A DNA stretch of 6,868 bases, from NCBI GenBank assembly GCA_027320785.1, contig DAHVKR010000071.1:1-6868 (forward strand), given 5' to 3'. The notes under the pieces were generated by a model, which was not told the origin of the DNA, did no database searches, and saw only the letters and a list, made by a program, of their open reading frames with translations. The translations under genes and the position numbers were made by a program. The stretch's first letter is position 1; the number at the start of each line of letters is the position of its first letter. Shown here one piece after another: positions 1-5,071 of the stretch. Origin of the DNA: Bdellovibrionales bacterium. Lineage in GTDB: Bacteria > Bdellovibrionota > Bdellovibrionia > Bdellovibrionales > Bdellovibrionaceae.

Positions 1-180
1 AACATACTGTCCGATTAAGGTTTCAGGAACTGTGACTTGGATAGCAGGGACCGTATCAAATCTACCCGAGGGAATGGCATTGTCTGCCAAAGCTCGTGCT
101 GAGGAAACAATGCTGAATGCTAGAGTGATCAGCGATATTTTCTTTACGAGTTTATTCATAAAAACTCCAAACTTTTTCAT
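1..180 (-). CDS. Exported protein of unknown function, N-terminal fragment (runs off the left edge)
   Basis: The frame is open from an ATG at 180 to the window edge, giving 60 residues. A second in-frame ATG at 159 (MNKLVKKISL...) has a GGAG five bases upstream, while the ATG at 180 has AGAGGAAG inside the last codons of the gene before it. Either start leaves a classic Sec signal peptide: Lys-rich start, hydrophobic core (ISLITLAFSIVSS) and an A-L-A cleavage site before DNAIPSG. The mature start contains VPAIQVTVPETLIGQYV. The start at 180 lies 3 bases past the stop of the large upstream gene, so the two are very probably co-transcribed and translationally coupled. I do not recognise the family from this fragment. 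The segment weakly resembles the start of the neighbour's mature part (IPNAV...AVQVQIS), so it could be a relative, but this is speculative. Confidence 0.8.
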   Translation of the reverse strand, partial: MKKFGVFMNKLVKKISLITLAFSIVSSARALADNAIPSGRFDTVPAIQVTVPETLIGQYV

Positions 181-183
181 ATA

Positions 184-1980
184 TTACTTCCTCTGTCCAT
201 TTTCTTGGCCAGGATTTACATTCTTATAACTCATATACATCATCAGTTGTCCTTGAGGGTCCATGCGGATTTTGGTGTATTCAAGTGGAATTCCCCACAG
301 AGAGTTAATCAGCTGGAAATTGGCCATGGGCTCACCCTTACCGCAAGAGGAAGGGGCGGACAAGCGCTCCTTTAGAGCCGTGATAATTTTACCTTGAAAA
401 ACCTTTCCCAAGAAAGGCAATGAGCTCGTGTCAATCCAAAGAGAGTCTAGATCAGGACCAATAGGGTAGATAGAAAGCTGAGTCGAACCAGGATGCGAAG
501 GTTTTATTAATGCCTGATAGCGAAGCTTAATGTGGAGTTTGTCAGGAAGAACGGGGAGTCCTAAGCGAGTTCGATCTGCTTCTGGGACATCGGCGCGTGC
601 ATCTATAAACATCACAATGGGGGCCTCTAAATCACTTTGCGGCTTCACTTTCGCATTAAAGTCTATGGCAGGGCCCGAAAGAAGTTCAATGGGTGGTTGG
701 CCAGGGCATGTTTCCATTTTTTTAAAGTTCTGCCGATTGGAAGCCAAATGAATAGCTCGATTAAAAAGAGCTCGGTCGACGGCAATAGCTAGGTCATATT
801 GATCACCCGCTAGGTGATTAAAGGTAGGTGTCCCTCGAGCTCCCGAGCCTGGCCAGAAGGGAGTTATCCTGGGAAGAATGGAGGTGTCTTCGATGAAGGC
901 CGATAAACCAATAGACCAATTCGAGTTTTTAAGATTGAGTTTTGTGAGTTTAAGTCCCAAAGAGAGGGGAGGGCGTGTATCACCGGCTTGTGTTCCAGGA
1001 GCGCTAATCGGTTGAATTTGCTCGAGGTCGTTTTTCAAGGATTCTTGAGCCTTGTCATTTAAAATTTTAGGAAGTTCATTTTGTAAGAACCCCCTTAAAG
1101 ATTGACGAATCATCTTGAGCCCCTCAGGTAAGTGATCGTCTACAATTTTCTTAAACTCATCTTCATTTAATTTAATTTTATAAACTTGGTTTTGACCTGA
1201 AACTTTAAATTCAAATTGAGGTAAAATAATTTTCTGATATTTTAATTCAATGGGAACGCGATCGATGTTCTCACTGACCTGTAGAGCTTGAAAGCTTAAA
1301 AGACCATTCTCGTCTACACGTACGTAAAAAGGCATGCGAGCGATTAAAGGATTGTCGGGTGTTCCAAATGTAATTTCAGGATTTTGAATTCCAATTTCCC
1401 CCATCCAAGGATTCTCAAGGTCTTTGATTTGAATGTTATCTGTATGGGCGTGAAGCTTTCGAATGGACATTTCAATGGCGAGAACGGCGCCATCTTTTTT
1501 CCCCAAGGATTTCATCAACTCTTCATCTGTTACCAGTGATAGTCGACTCAAATCTGCTGTATAGTCAGAGTTTCCAAGTTGAATAGAAGGTCTAAAATCT
1601 TTGAATTCTATTCCTTGTAAATATTGTTTAAAAAACTGTCTAACTTTAATGAGCATGTCGAACTGCTCGGGTTGTTTCTTGGCGAGTTCATCAATTTTAA
1701 TAGGCTCTTCACTGACATAATTAAAAGGTGGGAAGTAGTTTTCATTGACCACAACACCTAGGTTTGTCAGAAGTTGCATCAACTGAGTCGAGAAAAGCTT
1801 TTGTCCACGTGGAGATATTTGTACTTGGACAGCATCTTTCATCAGAACCGCATTGGGAATCAAAGGATGTTGTCCTAAGGAAACGACTTCGGTGCTGTAG
1901 CCAGGGGTGCTCGAGAGGAGAAGTCCGCAACCCAAGACATACTGAAGCCCTTTCCAAATCCACGCTTTTTTCTGACTCAT
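184..1980 (-). CDS. Exported BPI/LBP-like (TULIP-type) two-domain protein, putative
   Basis: A 598-residue protein starting at ATG 1980, with GGGAG six bases upstream. A TTG one codon earlier is too close to that ribosome site. Residues 1-29 form a signal peptide (KKAWIWKG, then LQYVLGCGLLL, then SSTPGYS). I know no named bacterial family for it. By eye, three parts match the layout of BPI/LBP proteins. VQVQISPRGQKLFSTQL (about 52-68) resembles BPI's first strand and helix (VVVRISQKGLDYASQQG). YDLAIAVDRALFNRAIHLA (about 395-413) resembles the start of BPI's second barrel (MVYLGLSDYFFNTAGLVY). The end, IPLEYTKIRMDPQGQLMMYMSYK, resembles BPI's last strands. A Pro/Gly-rich stretch (about 325-340) would be the inter-barrel linker. 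The BPI disulfide is not conserved; the mature protein has two Cys, at about 425 and 546. If correct, it binds lipid or lipid A-like ligands in the periplasm or outside. Its downstream partner is 3 bases away. The gene itself is certain; the family call is inference, about 50%. Confidence 0.85.
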   Translation of the reverse strand: MSQKKAWIWKGLQYVLGCGLLLSSTPGYSTEVVSLGQHPLIPNAVLMKDAVQVQISPRGQKLFSTQLMQLLTNLGVVVNENYFPPFNYVSEEPIKIDELAKKQPEQFDMLIKVRQFFKQYLQGIEFKDFRPSIQLGNSDYTADLSRLSLVTDEELMKSLGKKDGAVLAIEMSIRKLHAHTDNIQIKDLENPWMGEIGIQNPEITFGTPDNPLIARMPFYVRVDENGLLSFQALQVSENIDRVPIELKYQKIILPQFEFKVSGQNQVYKIKLNEDEFKKIVDDHLPEGLKMIRQSLRGFLQNELPKILNDKAQESLKNDLEQIQPISAPGTQAGDTRPPLSLGLKLTKLNLKNSNWSIGLSAFIEDTSILPRITPFWPGSGARGTPTFNHLAGDQYDLAIAVDRALFNRAIHLASNRQNFKKMETCPGQPPIELLSGPAIDFNAKVKPQSDLEAPIVMFIDARADVPEADRTRLGLPVLPDKLHIKLRYQALIKPSHPGSTQLSIYPIGPDLDSLWIDTSSLPFLGKVFQGKIITALKERLSAPSSCGKGEPMANFQLINSLWGIPLEYTKIRMDPQGQLMMYMSYKNVNPGQENGQRK

Positions 1981-2010
1981 CAACCGCTCCCAAGAGAATG
2001 AAAGGTTTCT

Positions 2011-2026
2011 GAGCCCTTTCGGGCCC
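2011..2026 (-). promoter_or_regulatory. Hairpin with GAAA tetraloop in the leader of the BPI-like gene
   Basis: Read on the minus strand, GGGCCC-GAAA-GGGCTC folds into a six-pair stem (one G-U pair) closed by a GNRA loop. It lies about 30 bases upstream of the ATG at 1980 and just before its ribosome site. The plus-strand version has a mismatch, so the structure favours minus-strand RNA. There is no T tract after it, so it is not an intrinsic terminator. It could stabilise the mRNA or modulate translation; the function is unknown. Confidence 0.35.
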
Positions 2027-2108
2027 TAGAACTGACTTTGCAATCTGGAGGCCCCTTTTGAATTTCAAAAAACCTAGTAGAATCAGCATGTTCAGTGCGA
2101 ACCTGGTG

Positions 2109-2137
2109 TTTAAATTTGAGACAGTGGGCCCTGTAAA
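2109..2137 (-). promoter_or_regulatory. Candidate sigma70-type promoter for the BPI-like operon
   Basis: On the minus strand, TTTACA (2137-2132) and TTTAAA (2114-2109) are separated by exactly 17 bases, matching five and four of six consensus positions. Transcription would start near 2102 and give a leader of about 120 bases containing the GAAA hairpin. The spacer overlaps a short dyad, ACAG-N6-CTGT (2121-2134), which could be an operator. The gap between this gene and folE is 1981-2231. I found no convincing folE promoter in it: TAAAAT at 2153 and TATGGT at 2181 lack good -35 partners. Confidence 0.35.
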
Positions 2138-2231
2138 GGCTTTTCAAAGACATAAAATTCAGCACGCTTTTAATGTGAAATATGGTAGGAGTCGGAGTTG
2201 AAATAATTGGATTTTTAAGAGGTTTGTTTCA

Positions 2232-2918
2232 ATGCCAAAAAATACGGGTTCAAATTCGACTACGACAGCCACTCAGCAGTGGGTTGAAAAAATGTTGAAA
2301 GAGGTGATGCCCAGCCCTCTTGTAAAGAACCATGATTTATCTGATGAAGAAAAAATCAAAGTGATAGCCGAAAATTTTAAAGAGATTATGTTAGCTCTTG
2401 GTTTGGATTTAAAAGATGATTCTCTTCGCGATACACCAAAGAGAATTGCGAAAATGTACGTTCAAGAAATTTTCAAAGGTTTAGACCCTCGTCACTTTCC
2501 TAAGATTACCACCATTGAAAATAAAATGGGCTATGACCAAATGATCGTTGTTCAGGCTATTGAGCTAATGTCGACTTGTGAGCATCATTTTCAACCGATT
2601 CAAGGTTCGGCAACTGTAGCCTATATTCCTAATAAAAAAGTGATTGGTCTTTCTAAAATAAATCGCATCGTAACTTACTTTGCTAAGCGTCCGCAGGTTC
2701 AGGAGAGACTGACAAAGCAAGTTGCCGATTGCCTGCAACAGGTTTTAGAAACAGACCACGTGGCCGTTCACATCAACGCCAAGCACTTCTGCGTTATTGC
2801 GCGAGGAATTGAAGATGTTCACTCCTCGACGGCCACCTGTGAGTTGCGGGGTGATTTTAAGGCTAATCACAGCACTCGACGAGAGTTTCTGGATCACTGC
2901 ACCACCCATTTAGAGTAA
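2232..2918 (+). CDS. folE: GTP cyclohydrolase I (FolE)
   Basis: This 228-residue enzyme converts GTP to 7,8-dihydroneopterin triphosphate and formate. It is the first step of tetrahydrofolate synthesis and the entry to other pterins and queuosine-type bases, in the cytosol, normally as a homodecamer. The family signature is complete: [12 protein letters not shown] at 65-76, STCEHHF at 114-120, [19 protein letters not shown] at 129-147, and RPQVQERL at 153-160. HFCVIARG at 185-192 carries the second zinc Cys. Cys116, His119 and Cys187 correspond to E. coli Cys110, His113 and Cys181, with the same 71-residue spacing between the cysteines; His118 matches His112. The length is close to E. coli's 222. 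The first 15 or so residues are a Ser/Thr/Asn-rich extension. The start at 2232 has AAGAGG nine bases upstream. No other folate genes are adjacent, so it looks monocistronic, divergent from the BPI-like operon. Confidence 0.97.
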   Translation: MPKNTGSNSTTTATQQWVEKMLKEVMPSPLVKNHDLSDEEKIKVIAENFKEIMLALGLDLKDDSLRDTPKRIAKMYVQEIFKGLDPRHFPKITTIENKMGYDQMIVVQAIELMSTCEHHFQPIQGSATVAYIPNKKVIGLSKINRIVTYFAKRPQVQERLTKQVADCLQQVLETDHVAVHINAKHFCVIARGIEDVHSSTATCELRGDFKANHSTRREFLDHCTTHLE

Positions 2919-2937
2919 AAGATCTAATTCTATATCA

Positions 2938-2997
2938 AGTGTTTGAGATCGGCTTTGAGCGAATATTCTATATTAGAGCTCAAGCACTAGCGTTTTT
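2938..2997 (+). terminator. Inverted repeat after folE, possible terminator
   Basis: AGTGTTTGAG (2938-2947) pairs over ten positions, one of them G-U, with CTCAAGCACT (2979-2988). The loop is 31 bases. AGCG and five T follow (2993-2997). The large loop and the four-base gap before the T run make this a weak intrinsic terminator. TCTAAT (2923-2928) could also pair with ATTAGA (2972-2977) inside the loop, which would form a pseudoknot. The structure sits 19 bases past the folE stop and just before a candidate promoter for the next gene. Confidence 0.35.
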
Positions 2998-2999
2998 AA

Positions 3000-3028
3000 T
3001 TGACCCTTTTGGTGGGATTGCCTAATCG
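3000..3028 (+). promoter_or_regulatory. Weak candidate promoter for the outer-membrane barrel gene
   Basis: TTGACC at 3000-3005 matches five of six -35 positions. The -10 is poor: CCTAAT (3021-3026) at a 15-base spacing or TAATCG (3023-3028) at 17. It lies 20-50 bases before the ATG at 3049, directly upstream of the ribosome site AGGGGGAG. The position is sensible, but the -10 is unconvincing. Confidence 0.25.
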
Positions 3029-3048
3029 GTGCTCAACAGGGGGAGAAT

Positions 3049-4032
3049 ATGAAACTCTATCTTTTTGTGATTTCTTTAGTTTGGTTTTTGGGGGCACAGG
3101 CCGCGGCCACACAAACGGAGGGTTCTTTTTCTCAAGGAATGGGATCTAAGAGTTCTCTCTCTGAAGGTACGCAGACGCTTTCAACTCAAATTAGTATTCC
3201 AAAATGGAAAACGAATTTTACTTCCTACTATTATAATTTTGAAGGTGTTAAGGATCAAAAAAATGATCTTTATGGTTTTGGTTTGACCACATTGAAAATG
3301 CAAATGATGAGTTTGCAGTATCAAACCGAGAGTGGTTGGACTTTAATGGGCTTGGCTCAATATTATGAAACTTATGTTGAAACGAAGATGTATGGAATCA
3401 CCTATAAAGATTCTAGTCGAGGATTAGCCGACACTCTATTGGCAGCGAGTAAGCCTATGGTGATGAACGGGCCTTTTATGTTGATTGGTGATCTCGGTGT
3501 TTCTTTGCCGACGGGATCTATTCACGAAATGAATCCGAACTCCACTGTGGCGGGAGTTCACTATCCTTATAATATGCAAATGGGCTCTGGCACTGTGGAC
3601 AGTGTGTGGGGTTTAACATCTTTATATTTAGAACCTTCTTATCAGTTGGGTGCTCGAGCTTCAGCTGTTGTCAGAGGGGATTACAAAAATGATAGTGGTT
3701 ACCATTTGGGTAATCTTTATCGAGTCGATGGTTGGCTGGATGTGCCCACTCGCTTGGGTCTAACTCCTCGGATTGTGGGTTACTATAAAAACAAAAAAGG
3801 TGTCGTCGGAGCTGACAATACTTTTGGTCGAAATAGTTTCGTTGAGTATTATCACCATGATCAAATTGATTGGAATATGTCAGCTGCACTCAAATACAAT
3901 TATTCCTATACACCTCAATTGGCTTTGACAGCTGAAGCTGGAGTTCCTTTTTATCAGGGTTGTCAGAACTACGACAATGTTGTGGTTTATACCCGATACT
4001 ACGCTAACCTGGGGTTCACAGGACAGTTTTAG
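3049..4032 (+). CDS. Outer-membrane beta-barrel protein, MetA-like 'transporter' family
   Basis: A 327-residue protein with a Sec signal peptide (MKLYLFVISLVWFLGAQA, cut near residue 18) and a final Phe after alternating strands (VVVYTRYYANLGFTGQF), the usual outer-membrane insertion signal. The body is rich in Tyr, Gly and Ser with many short amphipathic strands. Several blocks match, from memory, barrels annotated as 'transporter' or MetA-pathway phenol degradation-like: SRGLAD (123-128), GVSLPTGSI (150-158), YPYNMQMGSGT (172-182), SGYHLGNLYRVDGW (216-229) and AEAGVPFYQ (295-303). Members are often next to metal or aromatic-compound genes, but no such neighbour is present, so the substrate is unknown. 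The Met-rich patch (about residues 84-87 and 136-139) fits the family but does not prove metal binding. The start is supported by AGGGGGAG just upstream. It appears monocistronic, closed by a hairpin at 4042. Confidence 0.85.
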   Translation: MKLYLFVISLVWFLGAQAAATQTEGSFSQGMGSKSSLSEGTQTLSTQISIPKWKTNFTSYYYNFEGVKDQKNDLYGFGLTTLKMQMMSLQYQTESGWTLMGLAQYYETYVETKMYGITYKDSSRGLADTLLAASKPMVMNGPFMLIGDLGVSLPTGSIHEMNPNSTVAGVHYPYNMQMGSGTVDSVWGLTSLYLEPSYQLGARASAVVRGDYKNDSGYHLGNLYRVDGWLDVPTRLGLTPRIVGYYKNKKGVVGADNTFGRNSFVEYYHHDQIDWNMSAALKYNYSYTPQLALTAEAGVPFYQGCQNYDNVVVYTRYYANLGFTGQF

Positions 4033-4041
4033 ATTTTTATT

Positions 4042-4076
4042 ATCAGAGGCTGATTTGGACTCTGATTTAAATTTTG
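4042..4076 (+). terminator. Hairpin terminator of the barrel gene
   Basis: ATCAGAG (4042-4048) and CTCTGAT (4060-4066) form a perfect seven-pair stem with an 11-base loop, followed by TTTAAATTTT. It begins 9 bases after the barrel stop. The stem is AT-rich and short, so it is moderate at best. On the other strand no T tract follows, so it probably does not serve the converging transposase gene. The whole gap between the two converging genes is 50 bases. Confidence 0.5.
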
Positions 4077-4082
4077 GTGTAT

Positions 4083-4637
4083 CTATCCAGTCTTGAAATA
4101 TCGTCTTGATTCCAAAATCAAGGTTTCTGCTTGGGTTCGAGGCATTCCCAAGCCTTCCAGGATATTAATTTCCACATAGGCTTTTGTATTCATAAAATGT
4201 CGAAAGCTTTGAATGACTCGAGAGAAGGGTCTTTGATCCCAAAACTTTTGCTTCCTCTCTTTGAGCTGTCGAAGCCCCTCCAGTCCCATGGAAATCATAG
4301 CTAGCCCTGAACTGAGGCCCCGAATCCAAGCTTTGTAGAGAATTCGATTGTGGAGCTTTACGTGTAAGTGAAGATGATTACCCACATTGGCAAAGGAGAG
4401 AATTTGGACTCCTTTTTTAATAGAGAACGTGTAGACAAAATTTCTTACCTTGTTTCTTTTTTCTGAGTTTTGAAAAGAAGCTTTCCCTTTGGCCTTTGTC
4501 GAGCGCAGTGTGATGTGCATCGTTCCAGATCGAAAAACGAGAGGCCTCTCGTAGCGATTTTGAGCTTTTTTGCGAAGATCTCCACCATAGGCCTTCATGC
4601 TTTTCTTGATCTCAGGAAAGTTATGCTGTTTATTCAT
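4083..4637 (-). CDS. Y1/HUH transposase-like protein, RAYT (TnpA-REP) type
   Basis: A 184-residue protein from the ATG at 4637. This family of small single-strand DNA nucleases cuts hairpin DNA through a Tyr intermediate. The HUH motif is in FANVGNHLHLHVKL, with His88 and His90. The catalytic Tyr is best placed at Tyr154 in KAYVEINILEGLG, with Asn158 four residues on, where IS200-type enzymes have Gln and REP-associated ones often Asn. The start of the core, AYGGDLRKK...RPLVFRSGTMHITLRSTKAKG, and FWDQRPFSRVI (about 132-142) are typical of the RAYT-like 'transposase' group in gamma- and deltaproteobacteria. All key residues are present, so it could be active. A TTG extension to 4673 overlaps the promoter and is unlikely to be used. 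An internal ATG at 4598 would also keep the core. I saw no clear IS ends or REP palindromes beside it, which suggests a solitary or domesticated copy. It converges on the barrel gene. Confidence 0.85.
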   Translation of the reverse strand: MNKQHNFPEIKKSMKAYGGDLRKKAQNRYERPLVFRSGTMHITLRSTKAKGKASFQNSEKRNKVRNFVYTFSIKKGVQILSFANVGNHLHLHVKLHNRILYKAWIRGLSSGLAMISMGLEGLRQLKERKQKFWDQRPFSRVIQSFRHFMNTKAYVEINILEGLGMPRTQAETLILESRRYFKTG

Positions 4638-4644
4638 GACCGAA

Positions 4645-4673
4645 GGTATATAAACTAAAGAAAAAAAAGTCAA
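4645..4673 (-). promoter_or_regulatory. Promoter of the RAYT-like gene, abutting the start codon
   Basis: On the minus strand, TTGACT (4673-4668) and TATACC (4650-4645) are 17 bases apart, matching five and four of six consensus positions. A T-rich spacer precedes TTTATATA. Only seven bases (TTCGGTC) separate the -10 from the ATG at 4637, and no ribosome site is present. Initiation would therefore fall at or next to the A of ATG, giving a leaderless or nearly leaderless mRNA. Confidence 0.5.
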
Positions 4674-4689
4674 TTTTGAAATTAAAAAT

Positions 4690-4860
4690 AATATGGGTAG
4701 GTTGGAAGAGATTGTGTGGGACTGTTGGGGGCTGGAGGGAGTTCAATAGTAGGGGATGACGGCATAGTAAGGTAGCGAGAATTTGATGAGAGAAGAGGGG
4801 ATTAAGTGCGGTTAGATAAGGAGTGGGGGAGTATTTGATGAGGGGACTATGGAGAAGAAA
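4690..4860. repeat. G-rich, C-poor degenerate tandem repeat tract
   Basis: By hand count, 4681-4860 has about 73 G and 8 C on the plus strand. AGGGGA recurs at 4751, 4796 and 4841, exactly 45 bases apart. GAG[A/T]ATTTGATGAG occurs at 4777-4790 and 4829-4842. GGGAGTTCAATAGTAGGGGA (4737-4756) resembles GGGAGTATTTGATGAGGGGA (4827-4846). Together these suggest about three worn units of 45-52 bases. Runs of G at 4718, 4727, 4736 and 4752 could form a G-quadruplex. No ORF is supported. It fills the left half of the 357-base gap between the RAYT-like gene and pepN. The stretch 4898-4980 shows nothing I can identify. Confidence 0.55.
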
Positions 4861-4861
4861 T

Positions 4862-4897
4862 AAAAAAGGCTTTGAGAAAATAAACTCAAAGCCTTTT
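4862..4897 (-). terminator. Intrinsic terminator downstream of pepN
   Basis: AAAAGGCTTTGAG (4864-4876) and CTCAAAGCCTTTT (4885-4897) are perfect 13-base complements around an eight-base loop. On the minus strand the stem is followed by TTTTTT, making it a strong terminator for transcripts coming from pepN, whose stop is 134 bases earlier. Four T on the plus strand could also allow weaker termination in the other direction. Confidence 0.85.
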
Positions 4898-4980
4898 GTG
4901 AATCTATCAGAGGATACAATTTAAGAATACGAAATTATAAAACTTAATTTCTGATATCAACAGTCGTAGTCAAATCGACA

Positions 4981-5071
4981 ATCAAACTCTTGAAATCAAC
5001 TCCTTCACATTTTTAGAAAGATTATATCTATCAAACCCGCGAAATGAGCTCCTTCACATTTTTTGAAAGAT
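4981..5071 (-). repeat. Duplicated 42-base 3' end of pepN, synonymously diverged
   Basis: Bases 5030-5071 hold the end of pepN (LSKNVKELISRV and stop). Bases 4981-5022, 49 bases downstream in the gene's direction, repeat it with 36 of 42 identities. In its own frame the second copy also reads LSKNVKELISRV and TGA. All six differences are synonymous: Ser TCA/TCT, Leu CTC/TTG, Ser TCG/TCA, Arg CGG/AGA. The offset of 49 puts the second copy out of frame with pepN, and pepN ends with TGA TAG, so it is not translated as part of the gene. It is best read as the relic tail of a diverged pepN allele. Confidence 0.85.

Noticed and set aside
32..229. Plus-strand ORF of 65 codons at the left edge
   Set aside because: It is antisense to a signal-peptide-bearing gene and the end of the BPI-like gene, and has no ribosome site or recognisable content.
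1920..1980. Lipoprotein signal (VLGC) in the BPI-like protein
   Set aside because: The hydrophobic run continues past the Cys and a usual signal peptidase I site follows, so an ordinary exported protein is more likely, though a lipoprotein is not excluded.
1742..2165. Minus- and plus-strand ORFs of 61-115 codons overlapping the start of the BPI-like gene
   Set aside because: They are out-of-frame or antisense readings of that gene and its leader, with no supporting start signals.
4470..4658. Plus-strand ORF of 62 codons
   Set aside because: It is antisense to the RAYT-like gene and is an overlap artefact.
4638..4673. TTG start extending the RAYT-like protein by 12 residues
   Set aside because: The TTG is the first part of the -35 box, so the extension would lie in untranscribed DNA.
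4674..5030. CRISPR array or insertion-sequence ends in the long gap
   Set aside because: The repeats are degenerate and without regular unique spacers, and no terminal inverted repeats or target duplications are seen.
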